Assembly (NCBI RefSeq): GCF_963665675.1
Contig: NZ_OY762426.1
Coordinates: 868,001 to 932,000, forward strand
From: an uncultured Methanolobus sp.
GTDB lineage: Archaea > Halobacteriota > Methanosarcinia > Methanosarcinales > Methanosarcinaceae
DNA: 64,000 nucleotides
Direction of reading: 5' to 3'
Each line of letters opens with the position of its first letter. Within the stretch, counting starts at the first letter, position 1. Position numbers and translations under genes: made by a program. Shown here one piece after another: positions 44,922 to 54,200 of this stretch. The notes under the pieces were generated by a model that saw nothing but the letters and a program-made list of their open reading frames with translations, did not search any database and was not told the DNA's origin.

Positions 44922-46718
44922 ATGAAGTTCGACCTGAAATCACTTCCTGCACTTCCTGGTGTGTATCTCATGAAAGATGCTTCCGGGGATGTGATCTATG
45001 TAGGCAAGGCCAAATCCCTGGATAAAAGGGTTCGCCAATATTTCCAGTCAAAGAGGAATCTCTCTCCTAAAACAGTTACTCTTGTAAAACACATCGACGA
45101 CATTGAGTACATCGTCACAGATTCAGAGGTGGACGCCCTTGTATTTGAAGCGAACCTGATCAAAAAGTACAAGCCGCGTTACAATGTCCGCCTGAAGGAT
45201 GACAAGCGTTACCCATATGTCAAGGTTACCGTAAATTCTGCCTTTCCCCGCATATTCATAACTCGCAGAAGGCGCATGGATGGGGCACTTTATTTTGGTC
45301 CTTACACAAATGTAAAAGGTCTTCGTACAACTCTTGATATTATTTCCCGCATCTTCATGCTCAGGCAATGCAAGAAGAAGGTCGAGCCGGGAAAAACGAG
45401 ACCATGTCTCAATTATCATATCAAACGCTGCATGGCTCCATGTAAAGAAGGTATGGATAAGGAGGAATACCACAGAAGAGTCATGGAAGCCGTGAGTCTG
45501 CTGAAAGGTGAAACTTCTGGCCTCCTGAAAGAGCTCGATGAGAAAATGCGTTCCTTCGCAGAACAGCAGGATTACGAATCTGCCGCAATTATCAGGGACC
45601 AGATCGAGTCTGTAAAATCAATATCCGAGCAACAGATAGCAACATCAGGGACAGATGACCGTGATGTTATTGCAGCGGTTTCAGATGAGAAGACCGTCTA
45701 CATTCAGTTGTTCTACATCCGTCAGGGAAGCATGGTTGGCAAAGCCGACTTCACACTTCTGGGTGCAAATGCTTCTGAAAGTATCGGGGAATCAATGGCC
45801 CAGTTTGTCAAGCAGTATTATCAGGATTCGCCGATCCCGCCTGAAATTCTTGTGCAGTATGAACTTCCTGACAGTGAACTTATAGTAAAATGGCTCTGCC
45901 AGCGTTCCGGAAGGGATGTACGGGTTCATGTCCCGCAGCGAGGGGACAAGAGGAAACTGGTGGAAATGGCTACAAGGAATGCTGAAATGTCTAAGAGAAT
46001 GGCTAAGTTAAAATCAAGTCCGTCGGAGTCTGCGGTTGAAGCACTTGAGGCTTTGAAAGACGTTCTATCTCTTGAAAACCTCCCTCTGCATATTGAGGGA
46101 TTTGATATTTCCAATATTTCAGGAACAAATCCTGTAGGTTCAATGGTGTATTTTGAAAATGGGATGCCTGCAAACAGTAAGTACCGACAGCACAACATCA
46201 AAACCGTAAAAGGAATTGATGATTTTGCCATGATGGCCGAAGTGGTTCACAGGCGATATTCGCGTTTACTGAAGAATAAAGAACCGTTGCCGGATTTGAT
46301 TCTTATAGACGGAGGTCCGGGGCAGGTAGGTGCCGCAAAATCCTCTCTTGATGCTCTGGGACTTGATATTCCCATGATAGGTCTGGCAAAAAGATTCGAA
46401 CATATAATTACCACAAAGAAAGGGCCGGAGGAGGTTATAATTCTCCCGCACAGTTCTCCTGCACTTAAACTATTGATGCATATTCGCGATGAAGCCCACA
46501 GGTTTGCTGTGAGTTCCCATCGCAGGAGGCGTTCTGCAAGTCTTACGCACTCTGAGCTGGATTCTATTCCCGGAGTTGGTTCTTCACGAAAGAAGACTTT
46601 GCTTGAGAATTTTGATTCCATCGATAAGATAAGGATATCATCAGTGGAGGAGCTCTCATCCCTTGATGGAATCAGTGAAAACCTCGCCCGGAAGATACTG
46701 GGCCACCTAAACAAATAA
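44922..46718 (+). CDS. uvrC: Excinuclease ABC subunit C
   Basis: Makes the two incisions in nucleotide excision repair with UvrAB. 598 residues: GIY-YIG nuclease at the N-terminus (GVYLMKDASGDVIYVGKAKSL), a Cys cluster (CKKKVEPGKTRPCLNYHIKRCMAPC), UVR motif near 200-235, RNase H-like nuclease (HIEGFDISNISGTNPVGSMV, LILIDGGPGQVGAA) and C-terminal HhH repeats (LDSIPGVGSSRKKTLLENF). Full bacterial length; the system was acquired from bacteria by Methanosarcinales and related archaea. uvrA and uvrB are not in the window. Confidence 0.96.
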   Translation: MKFDLKSLPALPGVYLMKDASGDVIYVGKAKSLDKRVRQYFQSKRNLSPKTVTLVKHIDDIEYIVTDSEVDALVFEANLIKKYKPRYNVRLKDDKRYPYVKVTVNSAFPRIFITRRRRMDGALYFGPYTNVKGLRTTLDIISRIFMLRQCKKKVEPGKTRPCLNYHIKRCMAPCKEGMDKEEYHRRVMEAVSLLKGETSGLLKELDEKMRSFAEQQDYESAAIIRDQIESVKSISEQQIATSGTDDRDVIAAVSDEKTVYIQLFYIRQGSMVGKADFTLLGANASESIGESMAQFVKQYYQDSPIPPEILVQYELPDSELIVKWLCQRSGRDVRVHVPQRGDKRKLVEMATRNAEMSKRMAKLKSSPSESAVEALEALKDVLSLENLPLHIEGFDISNISGTNPVGSMVYFENGMPANSKYRQHNIKTVKGIDDFAMMAEVVHRRYSRLLKNKEPLPDLILIDGGPGQVGAAKSSLDALGLDIPMIGLAKRFEHIITTKKGPEEVIILPHSSPALKLLMHIRDEAHRFAVSSHRRRRSASLTHSELDSIPGVGSSRKKTLLENFDSIDKIRISSVEELSSLDGISENLARKILGHLNK

Positions 46719-46811
46719 CCAAATCTAATTATTCTATTTGCGGCAAAAATAAATACTGTGGGCTCCAATATTGATTATAAATATTTTGTGCAAATTATGA
46801 AGTGTGATCAT

Positions 46812-47534
46812 ATGGGAAATGAACTGGAGTTTTACGGGAAAAAACATAGTCCTGATATCAGGATGCTGCATGATATGGATGAAGTAGTGCATGATCAGAA
46901 GTGGCTTCGTTCACAGGACAACATTGAACTTTATTATATGTATCGCGATCTTTCAGCAGATGAAGCGGACCACAAAAAAATAGTTGAAAACAGTCTACGT
47001 TATGATATTACCATAATTCCTCCTGCAATGCTTGGAGATGAGTATGTAAAGACAGCAGGCCACTATCATCCGGCTGTGGAAGGCCATCACCTATCTTATG
47101 CTGAGCTCTATCAGGTCCTTGAAGGAAATGCCACATATCTCCTCCAGAAAGCCGAAAATGGGACAGTTGTGGATGTAGTTGTCTGTGAAGCAACAGCAGG
47201 TGATCTTGTTCTTGTACCGCCTGATTACGGGCACATAACTATCAATGCTTCACAGGAAAGACTGAAAATGGCTAACTGGGTTTGCCGTGATTTCTCCTCC
47301 CTTTATGAGCCAATCAAGAAGCTTTCCGGTGGAGCTTATTATCTGTTGAAAGATGGTTTTGTCAAGAATCCTGATTATCTGTCTGTTCCGGAGATCAGGT
47401 ATGTAAAACCACAGGACTATCCTGAAGCCCATCTTTTCTGTGGAACTGACATGTATATCATGGCAAAGGAAATAGAAAAACTTGATTTCCTTGTGCATCC
47501 GCAGAATCATCCGGAGATATTCGGACAGGTTTAA
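46812..47534 (+). CDS. Glucose-6-phosphate isomerase, archaeal cupin type
   Basis: Interconverts glucose 6-phosphate and fructose 6-phosphate in the cytosol. 240 residues, a single cupin with the metal ligands in TAGHYHPAVEGHHLSYAE (two His plus Glu) and PPDYGHITIN (His). This is the cPGI family of Euryarchaeota. The ATG at 46812 is preferred because a TATA-like ATTATAAATATTT (about 46773-46785) lies shortly before it; an ATG at 46797 is the alternative. Confidence 0.88.
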   Translation: MGNELEFYGKKHSPDIRMLHDMDEVVHDQKWLRSQDNIELYYMYRDLSADEADHKKIVENSLRYDITIIPPAMLGDEYVKTAGHYHPAVEGHHLSYAELYQVLEGNATYLLQKAENGTVVDVVVCEATAGDLVLVPPDYGHITINASQERLKMANWVCRDFSSLYEPIKKLSGGAYYLLKDGFVKNPDYLSVPEIRYVKPQDYPEAHLFCGTDMYIMAKEIEKLDFLVHPQNHPEIFGQV

Positions 47535-47625
47535 TAGTCTGTCTGCCTTTCTGTTGCATATGCGAAACTATTAATGCCTGTTAGTTATTAGTTCCTAGAA
47601 AAAGAAGTTACAAAACGGTAGAGGT

Positions 47626-48387
47626 ATGTCTTTGCAAATGAACCAGCGTATTCAGTTTACATCATCAAAAATAGAGGATCTGATGTTCAGGACCACCTTT
47701 GATCCCAAAACAATGAAGGGTGATGTTATTGTGAACCTTTCTCTCATTGATAAACAGGATTTTGATGATGTCCTTAAGATTTTCAGCATGGCTATTAACA
47801 GCGGACTCGCTGTAAGTCCGTTGCTTAAGATTCTCCATGAGGGAGATTCAATAGGTGACAGGAAGATCGGTGAGAATGAGGTTGGCTTTGCAACAGTTTG
47901 TAGTATCACTATTGACGGTCTTCTTCTCAAAGCAGGTGTAATGGTCAAGCCACGTTTTGGTGGTCTTGTGGAAATTCGCGAGGGTGAACCCCTACGTTTC
48001 ACGAATGTGCTGACATACCAGAGTACAACAATAGATCCTCTTGAGGTTTTGATGTCACAGGAACTGACGTCTGTGATGAGTATGTTGAAGACTGGTTCCG
48101 GTAAAATACTTGCGAACCTGCGTGAAGCTCCAATGGTTGCCAGGGATAATATTGATAGCACCCTTGCTGATATGGTGGATGCAGGAATAAATGGTATTCT
48201 TGAAGTAGGGGAGCCAAATACCAGAATACTTGATGTTCCGGTTGAGCGTGATCACCTTGGTATTGTGGTGATTGGCGGTACCAATCCTATGGCAATCGTC
48301 CAGGAACATGGCATTCCTATCAGGACAAACGCAATGTCCACTCTTATTGACATTAACGAATTGTCTCACATCAATGATCTGGTCTGA
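47626..48387 (+). CDS. nrpRII: Nitrogen regulator effector subunit NrpRII (DUF128 domain, no HTH)
   Basis: A 253-residue protein consisting of one DUF128/NRD domain ([65 protein letters not shown]), with no winged helix. In Methanosarcina the nitrogen repressor is split: NrpRI carries the HTH and NrpRII is the co-repressor that senses 2-oxoglutarate and contacts TBP/TFB. This gene fits NrpRII. NrpRI is not in the window. Single gene with AGAGGT before the ATG. Confidence 0.82.
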   Translation: MSLQMNQRIQFTSSKIEDLMFRTTFDPKTMKGDVIVNLSLIDKQDFDDVLKIFSMAINSGLAVSPLLKILHEGDSIGDRKIGENEVGFATVCSITIDGLLLKAGVMVKPRFGGLVEIREGEPLRFTNVLTYQSTTIDPLEVLMSQELTSVMSMLKTGSGKILANLREAPMVARDNIDSTLADMVDAGINGILEVGEPNTRILDVPVERDHLGIVVIGGTNPMAIVQEHGIPIRTNAMSTLIDINELSHINDLV

Positions 48388-48441
48388 TGGGTTCGCAAAA
48401 ATTGCTGTCCACAAATTGTAAAACTCTTTTAGTTCACACTT

Positions 48442-49818
48442 TCAGCTTAACTGGACAGCAATTGCCGAGTTGAGTTTCTGAATGAACTCTTCTTTTTTGC
48501 CATACGGTACTGTTGCTCCGGCAGCAATATCGTGTCCGCCGCCAGCTCCTCCAAGTTCCTGACAAACGATACTCAGTGCTTCTGCAAGATTAAGTCCTCT
48601 GTTCACAAGTTCCTGTGTACCTCTTGCTGATACTTTATAACCGTCATCTTTGTCTGCTAAAGCGATTATCGGGAGTTTTCTATTTCCTGCAGAAGAATGA
48701 CTCATGCCTGCCACAATGCCGACAATAGTTTCCGGTATTGTGCTTCCTGCATCAAAGTACTGCATGTGGGACATCTGTGTAATTCCATTATCTTTGACAA
48801 AATTCAGTCCGTCCACAAGATTCTTGCGATGTGTTTGCAGCAGATCCTGTGCTTCCACGTATGCTTTGTCCCGGTCACCCATGCAGACCTGCATTCCGAC
48901 TTCAGCCTGCATGTACCTTCCGGTTGCGTTCAGAAGAGTTGCATATTCACTTGCATCCCTCATTTCAGTTCCTTCCTGCTCTGAAAGCAGTATATATCCT
49001 TCAGAAACAAGCCTGCCAACATTATATGGGGACATTCCGCTTTGCATTGCATGTTGCAGGAGCGATGATGTTACTTTCTTTTTCTCCTCTTCTGAAAGGT
49101 CTATCCATCTTCTCCATTTTTCATCATTTGCAAACTGAAGTCCGACATTTGCAAGGAAGTCAATGCATGCGTCTTCATTGCCGGTAAGTCTGGGTATAAA
49201 AGGGTCAGATGAGAACTGCAGCATCTTATAGACTGGTCTGGTCTGCTTTCCAAAAAGTGAAATATCGGTCACAGGTGCTATAACTTCGGGATTTGCATCA
49301 AGTATCATTCTGTTAAGACTGACAAGCTTACCGAATTTCCTGTATTGCATATCTCCTACACATCCAACGATGGCAAGGTCTGCAAGATCGCGGTTGTCTC
49401 CAAGTTGTGTTGCAAGTATGAATGTAGTGCCAGATCCGCTGATCTCATAGGAACCGTTGGCACCGAAAAGATGGGGATTCAGGTGGAATTCCGTATCTCC
49501 CTGTGGCCTGTGATGGTCTGAAACTACAGCGTGAACTCCGTAGTTTGCAATGTGTTCCAGTTGTCCGCTTCCAAGATCAGTGAATATGGTAAGTTCGGGG
49601 TTGATGTCTGCGATATCCTTTACAATATTTTCATCAAGCTGTTTGACAAACATCATTTTATAACCAATGCCTGCTCTTTCAAGGGTTTTTGCAATGATAG
49701 CCCCTGAAGTGATGCCGTCAGCATCGATGTGCGATACCAGTTGCACTTCATCGTATTCCCTGATCTTTTCAGCACATTTCCTGGCTCTTTCTGCCATCAT
49801 TTGCATGGTTTCAGACAT
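48442..49818 (-). CDS. DHH-family single-strand nuclease (archaeal RecJ/GAN-like)
   Basis: A 458-residue DHH-DHHA1 phosphoesterase: VSHIDADGITSG (motif I), TDLGSG, VVSDHHRP (the DHH motif) and C-terminal GGAGGGHDIAAGA (DHHA1). Archaeal homologues bind GINS or act as 3' or 5' single-strand exonucleases in replication and repair. The ATG ending at 49818 has GAGG about 6 bases upstream and is chosen over one 36 bases earlier; it follows the resolvase-like gene by 8 bases. Confidence 0.88.
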   Translation of the reverse strand: MSETMQMMAERARKCAEKIREYDEVQLVSHIDADGITSGAIIAKTLERAGIGYKMMFVKQLDENIVKDIADINPELTIFTDLGSGQLEHIANYGVHAVVSDHHRPQGDTEFHLNPHLFGANGSYEISGSGTTFILATQLGDNRDLADLAIVGCVGDMQYRKFGKLVSLNRMILDANPEVIAPVTDISLFGKQTRPVYKMLQFSSDPFIPRLTGNEDACIDFLANVGLQFANDEKWRRWIDLSEEEKKKVTSSLLQHAMQSGMSPYNVGRLVSEGYILLSEQEGTEMRDASEYATLLNATGRYMQAEVGMQVCMGDRDKAYVEAQDLLQTHRKNLVDGLNFVKDNGITQMSHMQYFDAGSTIPETIVGIVAGMSHSSAGNRKLPIIALADKDDGYKVSARGTQELVNRGLNLAEALSIVCQELGGAGGGHDIAAGATVPYGKKEEFIQKLNSAIAVQLS

Positions 49819-49826
49819 TTTATCCT

Positions 49827-50324
49827 CTATTCTATTAACCTGAGCTTTTTCCATCCTTTTGGGTCTATCAGGTATTTGTTGCTCTCTCTTTCCACTCGCG
49901 GGAATTGCTGTATCTCTTCAACTGTAACTTTTGCAGTTCCTTCTTCATGATACCTGCGACATAGTTCTGTCCACGGGACCATGTATGCTTCCCGTGTGCG
50001 TCCCACACCCATCCTAAGTTCCACTGCAAGGAAACCGGATCTTCCTGACCTGAGCAGGAAATCAGATATTCTGTCTATCTGGTGCACACCGTTCTTATCT
50101 GTTGTGAAGTGCTGCGTGAAATAAAGTGCTTTTGCACCTTTATCCACGGATATGCTTTTGCATTCGATTCCCATGTAATGGTCAGGGTCAAGTGAATCCA
50201 CAAGGACATCAAGAAACTGGGAAGTGAATCTATGCTGCTTCAGGCGATAAGCTACACCTTTCATATTTTTTTCTTCAAAGAAGGCGTTGAATGACTTGAC
50301 AAGTTCCCTTTCAAATTCCGTCAT
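49827..50324 (-). CDS. Holliday-junction-resolvase-like nuclease
   Basis: A 165-residue protein opening MTEFERELVKSFNAFFEEK, as archaeal Hjc does, with FLDVLVDSLDPDHYMGIECKS containing the D...ExK nuclease core (E in IECKS). It differs from classic Hjc in the loop before the active site and in a longer C-terminal part (VPWTELCRRYHEEG). It may be a Hjc or a related PD-(D/E)xK nuclease. The operon with the DHH nuclease supports a role in recombinational repair. Confidence 0.75.
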   Translation of the reverse strand: MTEFERELVKSFNAFFEEKNMKGVAYRLKQHRFTSQFLDVLVDSLDPDHYMGIECKSISVDKGAKALYFTQHFTTDKNGVHQIDRISDFLLRSGRSGFLAVELRMGVGRTREAYMVPWTELCRRYHEEGTAKVTVEEIQQFPRVERESNKYLIDPKGWKKLRLIE

Positions 50325-50461
50325 AGGATGATCACGTTTTTTTGAATTATATTATTTTTAATGTTATATTTAACATTGCACTGTAAGGTGAAAGTATTCC
50401 TGTCACAATACTGGGCTTTTTCCTGCTCGATAGATTCATGTATATGTGAACTTAATTAGCA

Positions 50462-50647
50462 ATGATGAATAAGAAAAACCTTGAAATTATCTCTTCAGTT
50501 GGTTCAGTGATATTACTGATAATAATGTTTGCCCTCTCTCATCAGATGAGGGATGTCATTACGCAGGAATACGGTTTTATTTTCTCACTTGTGGTATTCA
50601 TACTCGGTATGTCTGTTATTGGCATGAAGCTGAATGAAATGCAGTGA
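50462..50647 (+). CDS. Small two-helix membrane protein
   Basis: A 61-residue protein with two hydrophobic segments (about 9-27 and 38-56) separated by RDVITQEYGF. Followed after 12 bases by yjbQ. Function unknown. Confidence 0.55.
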   Translation: MMNKKNLEIISSVGSVILLIIMFALSHQMRDVITQEYGFIFSLVVFILGMSVIGMKLNEMQ

Positions 50648-50659
50648 GGCCGGATTAGT

Positions 50660-51079
50660 GTGGCAGTTTACAGCGGGAACTTTGACCTTGACACATCAGG
50701 AAATGCAGATGTTATTGATATTACAGCCGGTGTATCAGAAATTGTAATGGCATCGGGTCTGGACAATGGTATTGTTCTTGTTTATGTTCCCGGTTCAACT
50801 GCAGCTATAACCACAATAGAATATGAGCCCGGTCTTGTTCAGGATATGAAAGAAGCTCTTGAACGGCTGGCACCCGAAGGACGTGTTTATCATCATAACG
50901 AAAGGTGGCATGATGGCAATGGCCATTCTCATATTCGTGCTTCTTTTATCGGGCAAAGTGAATCATTTCCACTGACGGACGGAAAATTGCTCCTTGGAGC
51001 ATGGCAACAAATAATCCTGGTGGATATGGACAATCGCCCCCGCTCAAGAAAAATATTTGTCCGAGTTTGCGGAGAATAA
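50660..51079 (+). CDS. YjbQ/UPF0047 family protein
   Basis: A 139-residue beta-sandwich protein with FVPGST-like VYVPGSTAAITTIEYEPG and a His cluster HHNERWHDGNGHSHIRASFIG. YjbQ homologues have weak thiamine-phosphate synthase activity; the physiological role is unclear. The start codon is GTG. The reading ends ahead of a hairpin shared with the convergent DUF1699 gene. Confidence 0.88.
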   Translation: MAVYSGNFDLDTSGNADVIDITAGVSEIVMASGLDNGIVLVYVPGSTAAITTIEYEPGLVQDMKEALERLAPEGRVYHHNERWHDGNGHSHIRASFIGQSESFPLTDGKLLLGAWQQIILVDMDNRPRSRKIFVRVCGE

Positions 51080-51119
51080 ATTACAGAAGACTGACATCCT
51101 GTATAAAGAAAAGAGTGGT

Positions 51120-51137
51120 TTCCGGCTTTCGCCGGAA
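51120..51137. terminator. Hairpin between convergent yjbQ and DUF1699 genes
   Basis: TTCCGGC-TTTC-GCCGGAA forms a 7-bp stem, placed 40 bases after the yjbQ stop and 13 bases after the convergent stop. No T-run follows on the plus strand, so terminator function is only likely. Confidence 0.4.
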
Positions 51138-51149
51138 GTGAGTGAGTGT

Positions 51150-51548
51150 TTATCCCTGTTTTACGAGGAACTTGACAAAGTCAGGGCTGAGCCTTGTTTC
51201 TCTGATCATCTTGTCTTCTACATCTTCGTCAGAAAGTCCGTCCTGCTTGTACTGTGCAATACGGTCATATACACTCTGTGAAACTTCGGAGTACTCGTTG
51301 ATGTCCTTTCTGTGACCCCATACGTCTCCTTCGAGGAGTTCGATTCCCTGCATCTCAAGGTACATTTTTGCGGAGTTTGAGATGGTCCTCTTGTATGAAC
51401 TTGGAATGTGAAGTGCTTTTACATTTGGACATTTCATAATAAGAGAAAATATGTCTGTGTTTGATGGTCTGAATGCAAGGTGAATAATCTCTTCATTTGT
51501 ACCAAGTGTGTTAATTTCTTCTTTTGAACTTACAACTCTGATTTTCAT
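51150..51548 (-). CDS. DUF1699 family protein
   Basis: A 132-residue soluble protein (MKIRVVSSKEEINTLGTNEEIIHLAFRPSN; MKCPNVKALHIPSSYKRTIS; SPDFVKFLVKQG) matching what I know as DUF1699, found in Methanosarcinales. Possibly a nucleic-acid-binding protein; no function assigned. A TATA-like GTATATAC (about 51625-51632) lies upstream. Confidence 0.75.
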   Translation of the reverse strand: MKIRVVSSKEEINTLGTNEEIIHLAFRPSNTDIFSLIMKCPNVKALHIPSSYKRTISNSAKMYLEMQGIELLEGDVWGHRKDINEYSEVSQSVYDRIAQYKQDGLSDEDVEDKMIRETRLSPDFVKFLVKQG

Positions 51549-52051
51549 GTTTTACCTTCCTAATTTTTGCGTTTTTAGTAAATTTTACAATTTGGTTCTG
51601 AGAAATTTACTCTCTAAAAATTACTGTATATACAAACTTTTATTTAAAGGTTGCTGATATAACGTTATATTGATAATCAAAAGTAGTTCTATAGTATAAT
51701 TCCTCAATTAAATTAAGATGTAGTGGTAAATCAAAAAGCGATATCAATAGATTCTGATTTATTTTTTATTTATTGTTGGTTGTTGTTATTTTTAGGTTTA
51801 AATTTTATTTTTTTATCACACATTAAAATATGATTATTTTATATTTTGTGACATATACTGGTATTATTGGGTTGCCCGTCAAAAAAATTTATTCTGTTCA
51901 TGGACAATCTGTTTTGTGTGTAGCCATATGCACTGCATACAATAATAATATGACAGGTGTATATACAACTAATATTCAATATCATTTGTCCAATCTGTAA
52001 AATAAATAGGTGCAGACCTTTTTTTAGTTACTCAGTTTTGTTATGATGTAA
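51549..52051. other. AT-rich intergenic region with an orphan terminator
   Basis: No ORF over this 500-base stretch. It holds the DUF1699 promoter, a palindrome ATAACGTTAT (about 51659), a second TATA-like GTGTATATAC (about 51957) and AGGT-GCAG-ACCT followed by six T (52008-52025). The last is an intrinsic-terminator shape on the plus strand with no gene in front of it, so a short untranslated RNA is possible. Confidence 0.4.
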
Positions 52052-52071
52052 AAGCTTATATAAATAAGCTT
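52052..52071 (+). promoter_or_regulatory. Palindrome overlapping the TATA box of the following membrane-protein gene
   Basis: AAGCTTAT-ATAA-ATAAGCTT is a perfect 8-bp inverted repeat with the TATA element (TTATATAA) inside. It lies 15 bases before the GTG start at 52086, so the mRNA would be leaderless. A dimeric repressor bound here would block TBP; the HTH protein encoded at 53735 is a candidate (inference). Confidence 0.55.
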
Positions 52072-52085
52072 CCATTTTAGAAAAC

Positions 52086-52898
52086 GTGTTGCCTAAACTG
52101 TTGCCAAAACTGAGAGTAAAAAACGATGTAAAAGTAATTTACGTCATATTTGGTATAGTTTTGACTTATTTTTCCATATACATGCCTGATATCATGGATG
52201 TAGCTGGCATTGACGACGTCCAGATAAGCTCCACTGTATCTTTTGGGGCATTAAACGGAATGCTATTTGGTCCGTTCTGGGGGTGTCTTATAACCCTTAC
52301 TGGTTTCTCTTTATACAAAATAACTGCCGGAACATTGTTTACAATGAGTACCTTTGCAATGTTCTCTCTGATATTCAATTCTATGTCTTCAATTGTTGCA
52401 GGTCTTGTTGTTAACAGAGAGCACAAAGCAGTCAAGGTTATTTTTTTCTCTCTCATTTGTATGTGGTATTTGCTTGATGTGGGCAGGACGGCATACATGT
52501 ATCCCTGGTACCATTTGTTAATACTGCTTTTATTCGTGTATTTTGATGGTTCTATTCTCAGAAAGAGCGCCACATCTAAAATTTATATATTTATTTCCCT
52601 GTTTTTTGCTTCATTGTTGGGAGTCCTGACTGATCATATTGTAGGTAGCATAGGATATCAGATTCTGTATGATCTTCCTGCGAGTGCCTACAAGTCTGTA
52701 CTTCTGGTTTATCCGGTGGAAAGGACTATACTGGCATTCTTCCCGGCTTTCCTTGTGTATGTACTGGTAGTTGTTTTCAAAGACATACTTCTTTCATCGC
52801 AAGATATAGAACAGGATATTAGTGATCGTAAGTCCCGTGATCTGGATGAATATATCAGAAATGATGTTCTGGACATCCTGAAAGACAATGAAGAATAA
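52086..52898 (+). CDS. Multi-spanning membrane protein, transporter-like
   Basis: A 270-residue protein with seven or eight hydrophobic segments and a charged C-terminal tail (QDIEQDISDRKSRDLDEYIRND). The N-terminal half (STVSFGALNGMLFGPFWGCLITLTGF) resembles ECF-type substrate-binding or QueT/biotin-type S components, but no assignment is firm. GTG start, leaderless by promoter position. Convergent with the ParA-like gene (12-base gap). Confidence 0.55.
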   Translation: MLPKLLPKLRVKNDVKVIYVIFGIVLTYFSIYMPDIMDVAGIDDVQISSTVSFGALNGMLFGPFWGCLITLTGFSLYKITAGTLFTMSTFAMFSLIFNSMSSIVAGLVVNREHKAVKVIFFSLICMWYLLDVGRTAYMYPWYHLLILLLFVYFDGSILRKSATSKIYIFISLFFASLLGVLTDHIVGSIGYQILYDLPASAYKSVLLVYPVERTILAFFPAFLVYVLVVVFKDILLSSQDIEQDISDRKSRDLDEYIRNDVLDILKDNEE

Positions 52899-52910
52899 AC
52901 AGATCAAAGA

Positions 52911-53657
52911 TTATTGCATTGATTCAATTTTTTCTTTGATTGAAATTATGTTTCTAGAGAATAGGTGTTCAGGGTCTGTGTGGACAAGGATTTCGTCCTT
53001 ACTTCTGGTTGCTATCTCACACATGCATGGAATAGTTGCAAGGACAGGAACCCCATATCTTTCTTTGCCAACTATATCAAGACAGTTTTGATGGGACATA
53101 TTGTCAATGATGCCGGATTTCTTATCGAGAAGGGAGTACACTCCTTTGATCAATTGTTCCGTACAGCAGGTGCATGCATTAGTATCATTGCGTACTATGA
53201 TTACCATATCTGACGCAGCCACAGCATTAATGGACTCATATTCAACTCCCGGGCTGGTGTCAAATATTATCACATCCAGGTTTTTATCACCAAGCTCTCT
53301 CTTTCCGTTCATGAGGGCTTTTAAAGCCCCAGCCTGCCAGTCACGGTCTTTGCTTACCAGATCCCTTATTTCCCTGATATCCGGATTTGAAAAACTAAGA
53401 TACAGGTGGGCATCAGTTTCCATTTCATCCCTGACATCGGTAAGTGTATCTTTCATGCTGCATTTCCCTGAGAGAAAATCATTTATCCAGAAACGGTTTT
53501 CCGGTTCGAATATTGAGCAGAGGGACGGTCCCCTAAGATCAAGATCTATCAAGCACGTATTTTTCCCGGCAGATGCAAAAGCGACTGCCAGGTTCACCGC
53601 AATACTGGTTTTTCCCGTACCCCCTTTAGAAGAGTGAATTGCTAATGTGAGTGTCAT
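52911..53657 (-). CDS. ParA/MinD-family ATPase
   Basis: A 248-residue deviant-Walker ATPase: SSKGGTGKTS (residues 9-18), VDLDLRGPSL-like IDLDLRGPSLCS, IIFDTSPGVEYES and IIVRNDTNACTCC. The double cysteine with the later CMCEI may bind a metal or cluster, which MinD-like carriers sometimes do. No C-terminal amphipathic helix as in MinD. No ParB-like partner; the neighbour at 53735 is an HTH protein, 77 bases upstream on the same strand. Confidence 0.8.
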   Translation of the reverse strand: MTLTLAIHSSKGGTGKTSIAVNLAVAFASAGKNTCLIDLDLRGPSLCSIFEPENRFWINDFLSGKCSMKDTLTDVRDEMETDAHLYLSFSNPDIREIRDLVSKDRDWQAGALKALMNGKRELGDKNLDVIIFDTSPGVEYESINAVAASDMVIIVRNDTNACTCCTEQLIKGVYSLLDKKSGIIDNMSHQNCLDIVGKERYGVPVLATIPCMCEIATRSKDEILVHTDPEHLFSRNIISIKEKIESMQ

Positions 53658-53734
53658 GTTCCTTCTATGATTATTTTATTTTTGTTATATCAGTTATTTT
53701 AATATACAGAATGAAGCATCTGTTTCATCATATA

Positions 53735-54094
53735 TTATTTTTTCTTTAAACTGTCATTAATGCGGAAATAGACTTTTCTTCCTTCCCTGTATTTTCTGAC
53801 ATGGTTCATTCTAACAAGCTGGTTAAGATAATTACTTTCAACTGCTCTTTCTTTATTTGTGATTTGTGATATCTCATCTGCTGTTGCCGGTCCTATCTCA
53901 AATAAAGTCGTTGCAGTTGTTCTTAAATGGTCCGGAAGAGATAACAATGTGATTACATCAAGGGAATCTGCCATAATCCTTTCTTTTTCACTGATTTGTT
54001 CATCTCTTGTCTCAACCTGTACTATAAGCTTGTCAAGCTTGGAATTTATATCTTTTAAGTTAGTGACAATCTGTTCTAGGAGTTCAGAGTCCAA
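53735..54094 (-). CDS. Winged-helix transcriptional regulator with N-terminal coiled coil
   Basis: A 119-residue protein: residues 1-45 are a coiled coil (EQIVTNLKDINSKLDKLIVQVETRDEQ) and residues 50-115 a winged helix (LRTTATTLFEIGPATADEISQITN, recognition-type ERAVESNYLNQLVRMNHVRKY, wing KVYFRIN). Probably a dimeric DNA-binding regulator of the adjacent ParA-like ATPase and perhaps of the membrane-protein gene. Starts from an AT-rich gap. Confidence 0.75.
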   Translation of the reverse strand: MDSELLEQIVTNLKDINSKLDKLIVQVETRDEQISEKERIMADSLDVITLLSLPDHLRTTATTLFEIGPATADEISQITNKERAVESNYLNQLVRMNHVRKYREGRKVYFRINDSLKKK

Positions 54095-54200
54095 TATTTT
54101 GTCTCCTGTATTTCATCATCAGAATTTCTCAAACCATTTTATGTCTGTTTGTATATACAATTATCTATCATGTTAATGTATAATACTTTTTGGTCAAGTT

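Noticed and set aside
44922..46718. uvrC as a novel transfer from bacteria
   Set aside because: UvrABC is known in Methanosarcinales, so this copy is expected.
51057..51281. A 74-residue frame overlapping the yjbQ end and the DUF1699 gene
   Set aside because: It overlaps two convergent real genes and has no start signal; the apparently protein-like part is partly antisense to DUF1699.
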